Assembly (NCBI RefSeq): GCF_015234515.1
Contig: NZ_JADGMY010000037.1
Coordinates: 16,881 to 80,880, forward strand
Origin: Cellulomonas sp.
GTDB lineage: Bacteria; Actinomycetota; Actinomycetes; Actinomycetales; Cellulomonadaceae
Direction: 5' to 3'
Length of the DNA: 64,000 nucleotides
This document shows positions 44,708 through 58,031 of the stretch, piece by piece (position 1 is the stretch's first letter; the number at the start of each line of letters is the position of its first letter). The translations under genes were made by a program, and so were the position numbers. The notes beneath the pieces are model-generated. The model ran no database searches, had not been told where the DNA came from, and saw only the letters and a list, made by a program, of their open reading frames with translations.

Positions 44708-45763
44708 TCACCACCGGGTGCTTCCGGACCCGTCAGTGCCCAGGTGGCGGCGGATGGTGCTCGGGACGACGTGCCTGGCCCTGATGTCCTCGGCGGTGAA
44801 CCGCACGAGGACGGCGTCCGCGGCGGCGATGGCGTTCTGACGGCGCCGGTCCTCGTACAACGCGGCCGGGGTGGAGTGCGGACCCACTCCGTCGACCTCG
44901 GCGACGAGCAGCCGACCGTCGCGCTGGACCCACCCGAGGTCGCCACGGGCCACGACCCGCCCGGCACGGTCGCGCACGGGGACCTGGACGTCGTGCGGCG
45001 GGATGCCGGCGTCGACGCACTGCAGGCGGGCACGCGTCTCGAGGGGCGACTGCGCGCGCCCGTCGACGAGGTGCCACCACTCCGCGAGCCGAGCCGCCCC
45101 GCGTCTGCCGCGCGCCCACGCACGGACGCCCGAGAGGTCCCCGGCCGGGACGAGGCCGCGCTGCAGCGCCGAGTCCAGCACCGCGACGGCGTGCTCGCGG
45201 CCGAGCTCGCAGACGGCCTGGGCGAGCGCGAGCTCCGGCACGACGGCACGCGCACCGGCGACGACCACGACGTCGCCGGTGCGGAAGCACCGGGTCACGG
45301 ACCCGGCAGCAGGCCCGCCGCCACGCGGGCGCCGGCCTCCTGCGGACGGCAGGGCCGCCTCGGGTCGGATCGTCGCCGGCAGCCCCTGGACACCGTGCAG
45401 CGCGAGCGCGCAGCACCCGACCGCCACCGCACGCGCGGGGTCCAGGGCGAGCAGCGCCGTCCACGCGGCACGTCGGCGCAGGTGGTCGGGGTCACGCGGT
45501 GCCGCGAGCGCGTCACCGCCCTCCGGTCCGCGCCGTGACCGCTGCGCAGGCGCGGCGAACACGTCCAACCCGTGCCTGCCGGCCACTGCCACCGCCGCGT
45601 CGTGCACGCCGCGCACGACGGGGACCAGCTCACCGGCACGCCGCAGTGCCGCACGACGGTCGCGCGTCAGGCCCGCGCGTTCGCACTGCGCGGTCGACAG
45701 CAGCCCCTCCTGACGTGAGGCGGTGTCGAGCAGCGGCTCGGGGACGGGGGCCGGTCGGCGCAT
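44708..45763 (-). CDS. AbiEi antitoxin-like / DUF559 nuclease-like protein
   Basis: A 351-residue protein. The N-terminal 60 residues (LLDTASRQEGLLSTAQCERAGLTRDRRAALRRAGELVPVVRGVHD) form the winged-helix domain of type IV AbiEi antitoxin-like proteins. The middle (GCCALALHGVQGLP, ALAQAVCELGREHAVAVLDSAL) is the conserved linker of that actinobacterial family. The C-terminus (VARGDLGWVQRDGRLLVAEVDGVGPHSTPAALYEDRRRQN) carries a D-x(n)-E-V-D pattern of Vsr/PD-(D/E)XK-like DUF559 domains. Function is unknown. No toxin gene is adjacent. A GTGGAG site precedes ATG 45763. The gene is bracketed by two related palindromic repeats (44539 and 45913). Confidence 0.75.
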   Translation of the reverse strand: MRRPAPVPEPLLDTASRQEGLLSTAQCERAGLTRDRRAALRRAGELVPVVRGVHDAAVAVAGRHGLDVFAAPAQRSRRGPEGGDALAAPRDPDHLRRRAAWTALLALDPARAVAVGCCALALHGVQGLPATIRPEAALPSAGGRRPRGGGPAAGSVTRCFRTGDVVVVAGARAVVPELALAQAVCELGREHAVAVLDSALQRGLVPAGDLSGVRAWARGRRGAARLAEWWHLVDGRAQSPLETRARLQCVDAGIPPHDVQVPVRDRAGRVVARGDLGWVQRDGRLLVAEVDGVGPHSTPAALYEDRRRQNAIAAADAVLVRFTAEDIRARHVVPSTIRRHLGTDGSGSTRW

Positions 45764-45912
45764 CCGCCGACTCCACAGCACGGGCGGTCGCGACGGCACC
45801 GCCCCGCGAAACCGGTGGATCCACCGCGCACCCCCGGTCCCTGTGGACGGGTCACCACACCCACGACCACGGCCCCGCCCCTCCGCCCCCCTCACCACCA
45901 GCGGCGAGCTGC

Positions 45913-45955
45913 CCGTTTGGCGGCTTCTCGGCCGCCAGACGCCGCCGAAGGACGA
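45913..45955. repeat. Palindromic repeat B, related to repeat A
   Basis: TTTGGCGGC (45916-45924) pairs with GCCGCCGAA (45941-45949) with one mismatch, around a 16-base loop containing CGCCAGA, the same loop length and loop core as repeat A. Both stand in the same orientation. On the minus strand it follows the glgP stop and the C-rich tract, mirroring the order stop, C-rich stretch, hairpin seen after the FAD gene. Confidence 0.6.
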
Positions 45956-45965
45956 GTTCGTCGAC

Positions 45966-46043
45966 AGGGGGTGGGGTTGGGAGGGGGTGGGGTTGGGAGG
46001 GGGTGGGGGTTGGGAGGGGGTCGGGTTGGGAGGGGGGTCGGGG
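45966..46043. repeat. G-rich tandem repeat with G-quadruplex potential
   Basis: About four copies of a 16-17-base unit (TTGGGAGGGGGTGGGG and variants) fill the space just after the glgP stop. The plus strand carries many runs of three or more G, so intramolecular quadruplexes are possible. On the glgP mRNA the tract is C-rich and G-free, a plausible Rho-utilisation site. No other feature is seen in the 283-base gap 45764-46046. Confidence 0.7.
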
Positions 46044-46046
46044 CGG

Positions 46047-48617
46047 TCAGGAGGCCGTCGTCACCAGGCCGGCCGACGCCACGGACGGCAGCGCCTGGTG
46101 CCGCGGGACGACCCGGACCGTGTAGCCGAACGGGCCTGTCGCGGTCAGCTCGACGTCACCGGCGTACCCGTGGCGATCGGCCTCGTACGTGTCGTCCAGG
46201 GCCAGCGCCGTGACCGTGAGCTCCGCGATCTCGTCGTCGGGCCCGACGGGTCCGTGGAGCACCTGCACCTCGACGTCCGCGGGCTCCAGGTCGCCGAGGG
46301 CCACCCACGCCCGCACGTGGAGCCGGTCACCGACCTGCGGCGACGTCCCCACGCCCGACGAGTCGACGTGGTCGACGCCGACCTTCGGCCACGCGTCACG
46401 CACGCGGGCCCGCCAGTCCGCGAGCGCCACCGCCCCCGCCTGGTCGTCCGCCGCGAGCGCCGCCCCGGCCGCGGCCGCCGGCACGTACAGGTGTGCGACG
46501 TAGTCGGCGACCATGCGGGTGGCCTGGACCTTCGGCACCAGCGTCGCGAGGGTGTGGCGCACCATCTCGAGCCACCGGCGGGGGACGTCCTCGCCGTCCC
46601 GGTCGTAGAACGTGGGCACGACCTGCTGCTCGAGGACGTCGTACAGCGCGGCGGCCTCGGCCTCGTCGCGGGCATCGGGGTCGTCGACCCCGTCGGCGGT
46701 GGGGATGACCCAGCCGTTGTCGTCGTCGTGCCACTCGTCCCACCAGCCGTCCAGGACGGACAGGTTCAGCCCGCCGTTGAGCGCGACCTTCATGCCCGAC
46801 GTGCCGCAGGCCTCGAGCGGTCGCAGCGGGTTGTTGAGCCACACGTCGCACCCGGGGTAGAGCGTCGCGGCCATGCGCATGTCGTAGTCCGGCAGGAAGA
46901 CGATGCGGTGGCGGACGTCGTGCCGGTCGGCGAACGCGACCAGCTCGGCGATCAGCCGCTTGCCCGGCTCGTCGGCGGGGTGCGCCTTGCCCGCGACGAC
47001 GACCTGGACGGGCCGCAGCGGGTCGAGCAGGAGCGCTGCGAACCGCTCCGGGTCCTCGAGCATGAGGGTCAGCCGCTTGTACGTCGGCACGCGGCGCTCG
47101 AAGCCGATGGTCAGCACGTCGGCTGACAGCGCGTCGTCGACCCATCGCAGGTCGGCGGGCAGCGCGCCGCGCCGCAGCCACGACGCGCGCACGCGCTTGC
47201 GCACGTCCTCCACGAGACGGGTGCGCAGACGCCGGCGCAGCTCCCACAGCTCGGCGTCACCGACGGTGCCGCCTGCCTCCCAGCCGGCACCGGTGGCCAG
47301 GTCCTGCGCGGTCATCCGCCGCGCCGCCAGGGCCGTCACCTCGGGCGCGACCCACGTGGGCGCGTGCACGCCGTTCGTGATCGACCCGATCGGCACCTCC
47401 TGGGCGTCGAACCCCGGCCACAGGCCCGCGAACATCTCGCGCGAGACCCGCCCGTGCAGGCGTGACACGCCATTCGCGCGCCCGGCGAGGCGCAAACCCA
47501 TGACCGCCATGTTGAAGAGCCGGGGGTCCCCGCCCTCGTGGTCCTCGGCCCCCAGGGCCACGACGTCGGCGACGGGGAGGGCAGCCGCCTCGACGAACGC
47601 AGCGACGTGCTGCTCGACGAGGCGCGCCTCGAACCGATCGATGCCGGCGGGTACGGGCGTGTGCGTCGTGAAGACCGTGGTCGCGCGGACGAGCTCGAGA
47701 GCGGCGCCGAAGGCGACGCCGTCGGCGACGAGCTCGCGGATCCGCTCGACACCGAGGAAGCCCGCGTGCCCCTCGTTGGTGTGGAACACCTCGGGTGCGG
47801 CACCACCCGTGAGCCGCGCGTGGGTGCGCAGCGCACGCACACCGCCGACGCCCAGCAGCAGCTCCTGCTCGAGCCTGTGGGTGCCGGCGCCGCCGTAGAG
47901 CCGGTCCGTGACGACCCGCGCGGCGTCGTCGTTGGCGGGCACGTCCGAGTCGAGGAGCAGCAGCGGGACCCGGCCGACCTGGGCCACCCAGACCTGCGCG
48001 TGCAGGTCACGACCGCCGGGCAGCGCGAGCGTGACCCGGGCGGGCGACCCGTCGGCCTCCCGCAGCAGCGACAGAGGCAGGCCGTCGGGGTCCAGCACGG
48101 GGTACGTCTCGGTCTGGCGCCCGGAGCGGTCGAGCGCCTGGCGGAAGTACCCGGCGCGGTACAGCAGGCCGACGCCGACGACCGGCACGCCCAGGTCGGA
48201 GGCCGCCTTCAGGTGGTCGCCGGCGAGCACACCGAGGCCGCCCGAGTACTGCGGGAGCGCCGCGGCGATACCGAACTCGGGAGAGAAGTACGCGACCGAC
48301 GCGGGCAACGCGGTCGCGGTCTGCTGCTGGTACCAGCGGTCCTGCTCGCGGTAGGCACGCAGGTCGGCAGTGGCGGCGCGCACGCGCGCGACCTGGTCGG
48401 GGTCGGCCGCGAGCTCGTCGAGTCGCTCCCGGTCCAGCGCGCCGAGGAACGCCACCGGGTCGCCGTCGACCCGCTCCCACACGGTGGGGTCGAGCTCCGC
48501 GAAGAGGGCGCGGGTACCGGGGTGCCACGACCAGCGCAGGTTGTGCGCGAGCTCCTCGAGACCCGCGAGAGGTGCGGGCAGCACGGTGCGGACGGTGAAC
48601 CGGCGAATCGCTCTCAC
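46047..48617 (-). CDS. glgP: Alpha-glucan (glycogen) phosphorylase, short bacterial type
   Basis: An 856-residue GT35 enzyme releasing glucose 1-phosphate from glycogen or maltodextrin. It has the N-terminal DUF3417 domain (LPAPLAGLEELAHNLRWSWHPGTRALF), VAYFSPEFGIAAALPQYSGGLGVLAGDH, VFHTNEGHAGFL, and the PLP lysine in EACGTSGMKVALNGGLN, the pattern of the Thermotoga/Mycobacterium short class. The last about 90 residues form a beta-sandwich extension. TAGTCT (48629-48624) ends six bases before GTG 48617, predicting a leaderless mRNA. It is divergent from glgE, so the two opposite processes may be regulated from one 165-base region. Confidence 0.94.
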   Translation of the reverse strand: MRAIRRFTVRTVLPAPLAGLEELAHNLRWSWHPGTRALFAELDPTVWERVDGDPVAFLGALDRERLDELAADPDQVARVRAATADLRAYREQDRWYQQQTATALPASVAYFSPEFGIAAALPQYSGGLGVLAGDHLKAASDLGVPVVGVGLLYRAGYFRQALDRSGRQTETYPVLDPDGLPLSLLREADGSPARVTLALPGGRDLHAQVWVAQVGRVPLLLLDSDVPANDDAARVVTDRLYGGAGTHRLEQELLLGVGGVRALRTHARLTGGAAPEVFHTNEGHAGFLGVERIRELVADGVAFGAALELVRATTVFTTHTPVPAGIDRFEARLVEQHVAAFVEAAALPVADVVALGAEDHEGGDPRLFNMAVMGLRLAGRANGVSRLHGRVSREMFAGLWPGFDAQEVPIGSITNGVHAPTWVAPEVTALAARRMTAQDLATGAGWEAGGTVGDAELWELRRRLRTRLVEDVRKRVRASWLRRGALPADLRWVDDALSADVLTIGFERRVPTYKRLTLMLEDPERFAALLLDPLRPVQVVVAGKAHPADEPGKRLIAELVAFADRHDVRHRIVFLPDYDMRMAATLYPGCDVWLNNPLRPLEACGTSGMKVALNGGLNLSVLDGWWDEWHDDDNGWVIPTADGVDDPDARDEAEAAALYDVLEQQVVPTFYDRDGEDVPRRWLEMVRHTLATLVPKVQATRMVADYVAHLYVPAAAAGAALAADDQAGAVALADWRARVRDAWPKVGVDHVDSSGVGTSPQVGDRLHVRAWVALGDLEPADVEVQVLHGPVGPDDEIAELTVTALALDDTYEADRHGYAGDVELTATGPFGYTVRVVPRHQALPSVASAGLVTTAS

Positions 48618-48623
48618 GGGCGC

Positions 48624-48775
48624 AGACTACGCAGATCGGGCGCCTGCCACAGCCCCCACGACCTCACGATCCGGACATTCGTCCTGATCGCCGCCGGGAA
48701 GGGCCGCGGCCGCCCACGGCGCGCCGACCGACGCGCCGCCAGCAGATGCCACCACCCCTGCGGGCCGGATAGGTT
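48624..48775. promoter_or_regulatory. Divergent leaderless promoters of glgP and glgE
   Basis: Minus strand TAGTCT (48629-48624) lies six bases before glgP GTG 48617. Plus strand TAGGTT (48770-48775) lies seven bases before glgE GTG 48783. The space between holds no palindrome that I can see. Confidence 0.5.
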
Positions 48776-48782
48776 CGGGACC

Positions 48783-52995
<4,213 letters not shown>

Positions 52996-52999
<4 letters not shown>

Positions 53000-54312
53000 C
53001 CCTCGAGGCGGTGGCACCGGACGACCTCGACCACGAGGTCGTGGCGCTGCTGGGCACGTGGCTGCCGCAGCGCCGCTGGTACCCGGCCAAGGGGACGGAC
53101 GCCGAGCTCACGCCCGTGGGGACGCTGCACCTGGCTGACGACGTGCGCGTGCTGCTGGTCCGCGCGCGGGCCGGTGAGGTGGACGTCGTGCTGCAGGTGC
53201 CCGTGGCGCTGGTGGTCGGCGCACCCCCGGAGGGCACGGCCCCCGGGAGCGTCGTCGGCACCGCCGGGGAGCGCACGGTGCTGGACGCCGCCGGCGACGC
53301 GCGGTTCCTGGCGGCGTGGCTCGCGGCGGCGGACGGGCCGGGCGCCCCGGTCGACGTGACGGCCGCGCGCGTGGTGACGGGCGAGCAGTCCAACACGTCC
53401 GTCGTCCTGCCGGGCCCGGACGGTGTCCCGACGGGCATCCTCAAGGTGCTGCGGACGCTCGCCGGCGGCGAGAACCCCGACATCGACGTCCCCCGCCGCC
53501 TGGTCGAGGTGGGCTGGGACGGTGTCCCCGCACCCCTGGCGTGGACGCAGGCCCGCTGGACGTCGCCGCAGGGCGACGCCGAGGTCGGCTACCTGGGGGT
53601 CCTCAGCGCCTTCGTCCCCGGTGCGCAGGACGGATTCGAGCTGGCGTGCGGGTGGGCCACCGCGGGACGCGCCTTCGGCGAGCCTGCCAGGGAGCTGGGC
53701 GTCACGGTCGCCGGCATGCACGACGCCCTGGTGCGGTCGTTCGGCGCCGGGCCGTCGGCGGACGGCGCCGCTGCGCTGGCCCGCTCCCTGCGCGAGCGAC
53801 TGGCGTGGGCGACCACTGCGGTGCCGTCCCTCGCCGCGGTCGCCGACGGCGTGCGCGTGCTCGCCGACGACGTCGCCGCGCTCGCGACGACCCCGCCGCG
53901 GCAGCGGGTCCACGGCGACCTCCACCTCGGCCAGGTGCTGCGCTCGGGGGACCGCTGGTTCGTCATCGACTTCGAGGGTGAGCCGTTGGCGCCGCTGGCG
54001 GCGCGGGTGCTGCCGGACCTCGCGCTCCGGGACGTCGCAGGGCTGCTGCGCTCGTTCGACTACGCGGCCGCCGTCGGCGGGCTCACGGGCGACGCGGCAG
54101 CGGCGTGGACGGCGGACGCGCGCGCGGGCCTGCTCGCCGGGTACGGCGTCGTGGACGACCCGACGAGCGCACTGCTGCTGCGGGCCCTGGAGCTGGACAA
54201 GACGCTGTACGAGGCGGTGTACGAGGCGCGGAACCGCCCGGCCTGGGCCGCGATCCCGCAGGCGGGGCTGGAGCGGCTCCTGGGGCCGGTGCGCACGTCA
54301 GGCGACGCCTGA
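52996..54312 (+). CDS. mak: Maltokinase (Pep2/Mak)
   Basis: A 438-residue kinase that uses ATP to make maltose 1-phosphate, the donor for GlgE. The N-terminal cap domain (about 1-110) contains LGTWLPQRRWYPAKGTD. In the kinase core Lys150 (GILKVLR), the catalytic loop HGDLHLGQ (Asp308) and the metal site IDFEGEP (Asp325) are in place. GTG 52996 overlaps the treS stop by four bases. Its 3' end overlaps the convergent ROK gene by 15 bases. Some bacteria fuse TreS and this kinase; here they are separate. Confidence 0.94.
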
Positions 54313-55548
54313 GCCTGCCGGCAGCTCGGTCAGCGTGTCGACCACCATCCGGAGCCCGGCCTGGCGCGGCGCGAGCTCCGCCTGGAGCACGAGGGCGGCG
54401 CCCCCGACGGCGGCCGCCTCGGACGCGTGCGACGAGATGGTCACCCGGACGTCGTGGGTCGCGCGTGCGAAGAAACCCCCGGACAGCCGCTCCTGGACGA
54501 CGGGGAGGTAGAGCGAGCCGGCGTGGGCGAACGACGCGCCGGTGAGCACGACGAGGTCGAGGTCGAGGACGTTGGCCAGGACCTGGGCGGCGGCTGCCAG
54601 GTACCGCGCGGAGTCGGCGAGCAGGCGCACCGGCTCCTGCTCACCGCGCGCGGCGGCCCGGGCGAGCGCCGCGAAGTCCTCGGACACGCTGCGGCCGGGC
54701 AGCGCGATGCCCGCCTCGGCTGCGCGCGTGACGACGGCGCTGGGTCCGGCGAACGCCTCGATGCACCCGCGGCTGCCGCACCAGCAGACCGGCCCGTCGA
54801 CGTCGACGCAGACGTGCCCGATCTCCCCCGCGTTGGACGACCTGCCACGGTAGACGGTCCCGTCCACGATGATCCCGGCGCCGATGCCGGTGCCCATGTA
54901 GAGCGCCGCGCAGACGGCTCCGGTGGGTACTCCCCCGGACCAGTACTCGCCGAGCGCGGCGGCGGTCGCGTCGTTGTCGAGCAGCACGGGGAGCCCGACG
55001 GCGTCCTCGAGCGCCTCGGCGAGGGGGAACTCGGCCCAGTGCTGCATGACGGGCGGCGCGAGCGTCATGCCGGTGGCCGTCGACAACGGGCCGGGTGAGA
55101 CGACGCCGACCCCGAGGAGCCGTACGGGCTCGACACCGACTCGCGCCACGGTCGCGGCGATCTCGCCGGCGATGCGTGCGACGACGTCCCGCGGGTCGTC
55201 GGAACCGGTCCCGGGGCGCCGCCAGCGGGCGACGACCTGCCCGCCGAGGTTGGCGATGACGTAGGTGATGCCGGCATGGTCGAGGTGCACCCCGACCGCG
55301 TACCGCGCGGCGGCGTCGAGCTGCAGGAGCATCCGCGGCTTGCCACCGGTCGACTCGGCACGGCCCGCCTCGACGACGAGGCCCTCGTCGATGAGCCGCC
55401 GCACGACCGTGGAGATCGTGGCCGCGGTCAGCCCGGTGGCGCGCGTGAGCTCGACGCGGCTGATGGTGCCGGCGGCGCGGATGACGTCGAGGATCGCGCT
55501 GCGGCTGCTCGTGTGCGCCGCGCGGGCGCCGCGTGCACCTGCGTTCAC
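54298..55548 (-). CDS. ROK-family transcriptional regulator
   Basis: A 416-residue repressor. The N-terminal winged helix (SRSAILDVIRAAGTISRVELTRATGLTAATISTVVRRLIDEG, about 16-57) is followed by a ROK sensor domain with LDNDATAAALGEYWSG, TGIGAGIIVDG, and the zinc site GHVCVDVDGPVCWCGSRGCIEAF. It should bind a sugar or sugar phosphate. It is encoded 170 bases downstream of the alpha-galactosidase gene in the same direction, so it may control that gene and the divergent beta-mannosidase. A GAGGGGAGC site precedes GTG 55548; TAGGCT (55597-55592) is a candidate -10. Confidence 0.9.
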   Translation of the reverse strand: MNAGARGARAAHTSSRSAILDVIRAAGTISRVELTRATGLTAATISTVVRRLIDEGLVVEAGRAESTGGKPRMLLQLDAAARYAVGVHLDHAGITYVIANLGGQVVARWRRPGTGSDDPRDVVARIAGEIAATVARVGVEPVRLLGVGVVSPGPLSTATGMTLAPPVMQHWAEFPLAEALEDAVGLPVLLDNDATAAALGEYWSGGVPTGAVCAALYMGTGIGAGIIVDGTVYRGRSSNAGEIGHVCVDVDGPVCWCGSRGCIEAFAGPSAVVTRAAEAGIALPGRSVSEDFAALARAAARGEQEPVRLLADSARYLAAAAQVLANVLDLDLVVLTGASFAHAGSLYLPVVQERLSGGFFARATHDVRVTISSHASEAAAVGGAALVLQAELAPRQAGLRMVVDTLTELPAGSGVA

Positions 55549-55718
55549 TCGTGCTCCCCTCGTCGCTCCGGCCACCGACGGCGACGTCGCGAGCCTAACG
55601 ACGGACCCACCGGCGCCCGTCTCCGGCACACCGAGGTCCCGGCCCACGACGAGAGGACCGACGATGCTCCTTCACCAGCGACGTGCGCGCCCGACGTCGG
55701 GTGCGACCAGGTGACGGG

Positions 55719-57890
55719 TCAGCCCACCCGCGTCGCGCGCAGCAGCACGAGCCGCTCGGGCGACAGCTGAGGTGCGCGGACGCCGACCTGCGCGAGCACC
55801 CGGCCGGTGGCGCGCACACCGTCCGGCCCCCACCACGGCGCGGCGCGCCCGTGGGTGACGACGTCGCCCGGTGCCTGCGGGCGCACGTGGTACGTCGCGT
55901 CGGGGTCCAGCCCGGGCAACGGGACCGCGCCGGCGGGCAGCTGCGCCGACGACGCCACGGCGGCGATCGCGAACAGCGCGTCGCCACGGTCCTGCGCGAC
56001 GACCCCGTTGACCTCGTAGGCCGGGTCCGCCACGTCCGCGTGCACGCTCACGCCCGTGTGCAGCAGGCCGCGCACGTCCTTGTACAGCCCGACCCACGCG
56101 GCGAGCTCGGCACGCTCGACGTCGTCCGCCTCCCGCAGGTCCCACTCGATGCCGAGGTGACCGAACAGCGCCGTGCCGGCCCGGAACCCGAGGGTCGCGC
56201 TGCGCCCGGTGCTGTGGGCGGTCCCCGAGCCGATGTGCGCGCCGATGAGCTCGAGCGGGATCAGCAGGTTGGTCCACGGCTGGATGGACCGCCGCTCGAG
56301 AGCGTCGATGCAGTCCGACGCCCAGACGCGGTCGGTCCGCTGCAGGATCTCCAGGTCGACCCGCGCCCCTCCCGAGGAGCACGACTCGATCTCGACGCGG
56401 GGGTGCCGGGCTCGCAGCTCGTCGAGCAGGCGGTAGACGGCGAGCGTCTGGCCGTGCACGCCGGGGACGCCGTCGGGCCCGTGGCCGGCGTCGACGAGGT
56501 CGCGGTTGTGGTCCCACTTGAGGTACGCGATGTCGTGCTCGGTGAGCAGCGCGTCGAGCCGGCCGAGGATGTGGGCGTACGCCTCCGGGCGCGCGAGGTC
56601 GAGCACCTGCTGCTGACGCGCCGGTCGCGGGAGCCGGTCGGGCAGGCGCAGCATCCAGTCGGGGTGGGCCCGCGCGAGGTCGGAGTCGGGGTTGACCATC
56701 TCGGGCTCGACCCACAGCCCGAACTGCATGCCGAGCCCGGTGACGTGCTCGATCAGCGGGTGCAGCCCGTCGGGCCACACCTCCTCGGAGACGAACCAGT
56801 CCCCCAGCCCGCTCGAGTCGTCGCGGCGCGACCCGAACCAGCCGTCGTCGAGCACGAAGCGCTCGGCGCCGACCTCGGCGGCGGTGTCGGCGAGCTCGAC
56901 GAGCCGCCCCAGGTCGTGCTGGAAGTAGACGGCTTCCCAGGTGTTCAGCGTCACGGGGCGCGGCGTGCGCGGGTGCTGCGGTCGTGCACGCATCCAGGCG
57001 TGGAACCGGTCCGCGAGCGCGTCCAGGCCGTGGGCGCCGTAGGAGCCGTAGACCCAGGGGCTCGTGTACGACTCCCCCGTGCCCAGCCGCACCTCTCCCG
57101 GCTCGAGCAGCTCGCCACCACCGAGCAGGCCGGGGTGGTAGTGGTGGCGCTCGGCGATGCTCCGGTGGTTGCCGGACCAGGCGACGTGCCAGCCCCACGC
57201 CTCGCCCCGGCGGTGCGCGAGGTCCTCGGTCCCCGCGACGAGGACGTACGGCGTGTCGTGGCCGGTGCGACCCCGGCGGTTCTCCCGCAGGCGGGTCCCG
57301 TGCGTGAACGCGGTCCGCAGGGGACTGCGCTCGCGTGCCCAGTGGCCGCCGAGGTCGAGGATCGTCGCGGCCCGCGCAGGCACGGGCAGGGTCAGGAGCA
57401 GGCCGGCGAGCTCGTAGACGTCGTCACCGGTGTTCGTGAGGGTCGCGCGCTGGCGCACGAGGCCCTGCGGCGTCAGCTCGAGGACGAGCTCGAGCGCGAG
57501 CCCGGCGGCGGCGTCGGTGGCCGGCACGACGAGGACCGCGCCGCCGTCCGCCGACCGCGTCAGCGTCGGCGCGCCGCGGACGAGTGCCGCCGACCAGGCA
57601 CGCCCGCCGCGGGAGCCGGTCAGGCCGGGTGTACCGAGCCAGCCGTCCGCCTGCGCGGGCAGCACCGACGGCACGACCTCGCCGTCGACGGGGAACCCCA
57701 TGTGCGCGGGCCGCCCGGCCAGCCGCAGGTCCGCGAGCGCGGCGTCGTCGAGCGGGCCGAGGTCGGCGCCCCAGTGCAGCACGCGGGGCAGACCCGTCAG
57801 GTCGAGGACGAGGCTGACACCGCTCGCGCGCAGGTGCAGGAGGTCGCTCGTCACGGGCGTCGTCGTCTCGTCGTCGGGGCGCTGGGGCAC
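55719..57890 (-). CDS. GH36 alpha-galactosidase
   Basis: A 723-residue cytosolic enzyme that removes alpha-1,6-galactose from melibiose, raffinose or galactomannan fragments. The N-terminal beta-supersandwich is followed by the barrel with VLDDGWFGSRRDD, nucleophile Asp460 in YLKWDHNRD, the CSSGGARVD motif, and acid/base Asp526 in RVWASDCIDALER. GTG 57890 has a GGAGGTGACC ribosome site just upstream. It is divergent from a beta-mannosidase gene; the pair would fully trim galactomannan oligosaccharides. No signal peptide. Confidence 0.93.
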   Translation of the reverse strand: MPQRPDDETTTPVTSDLLHLRASGVSLVLDLTGLPRVLHWGADLGPLDDAALADLRLAGRPAHMGFPVDGEVVPSVLPAQADGWLGTPGLTGSRGGRAWSAALVRGAPTLTRSADGGAVLVVPATDAAAGLALELVLELTPQGLVRQRATLTNTGDDVYELAGLLLTLPVPARAATILDLGGHWARERSPLRTAFTHGTRLRENRRGRTGHDTPYVLVAGTEDLAHRRGEAWGWHVAWSGNHRSIAERHHYHPGLLGGGELLEPGEVRLGTGESYTSPWVYGSYGAHGLDALADRFHAWMRARPQHPRTPRPVTLNTWEAVYFQHDLGRLVELADTAAEVGAERFVLDDGWFGSRRDDSSGLGDWFVSEEVWPDGLHPLIEHVTGLGMQFGLWVEPEMVNPDSDLARAHPDWMLRLPDRLPRPARQQQVLDLARPEAYAHILGRLDALLTEHDIAYLKWDHNRDLVDAGHGPDGVPGVHGQTLAVYRLLDELRARHPRVEIESCSSGGARVDLEILQRTDRVWASDCIDALERRSIQPWTNLLIPLELIGAHIGSGTAHSTGRSATLGFRAGTALFGHLGIEWDLREADDVERAELAAWVGLYKDVRGLLHTGVSVHADVADPAYEVNGVVAQDRGDALFAIAAVASSAQLPAGAVPLPGLDPDATYHVRPQAPGDVVTHGRAAPWWGPDGVRATGRVLAQVGVRAPQLSPERLVLLRATRVG

Positions 57891-57917
57891 CGGTCACCTC
57901 CATGTGATGGCGCGCAC

Positions 57918-57956
57918 AGCCTAAGCGTTGACTTACTTCATTCAGACACTTAACAA
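57918..57956. promoter_or_regulatory. Overlapping divergent promoters of alpha-galactosidase and beta-mannosidase
   Basis: Plus strand: TTGACT (57928-57933), 17-base spacer, TAACAA (57951-57956), a good promoter for the GH2 gene. Minus strand: TAGGCT (57923-57918) is a -10 for the GH36 gene. The two overlap in an AT-richer patch (57927-57954) that has weak inverted symmetry (GTTGACTTAC and GACACTTAAC), a candidate operator for the ROK regulator. Confidence 0.5.
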
Positions 57957-58031
57957 TGTCCCTGCTCCCCACCGGGGACCTCGCGCGACGACGCGCGGCG
58001 TGGGAGCCGCAGACCCAGGAGCGCCACGCAC

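Noticed and set aside
44471..46046. Insertion sequence around the AbiEi/DUF559 gene
   Set aside because: No transposase and no target-site duplication are visible; only the two palindromes are supported, so I report them as repeats.
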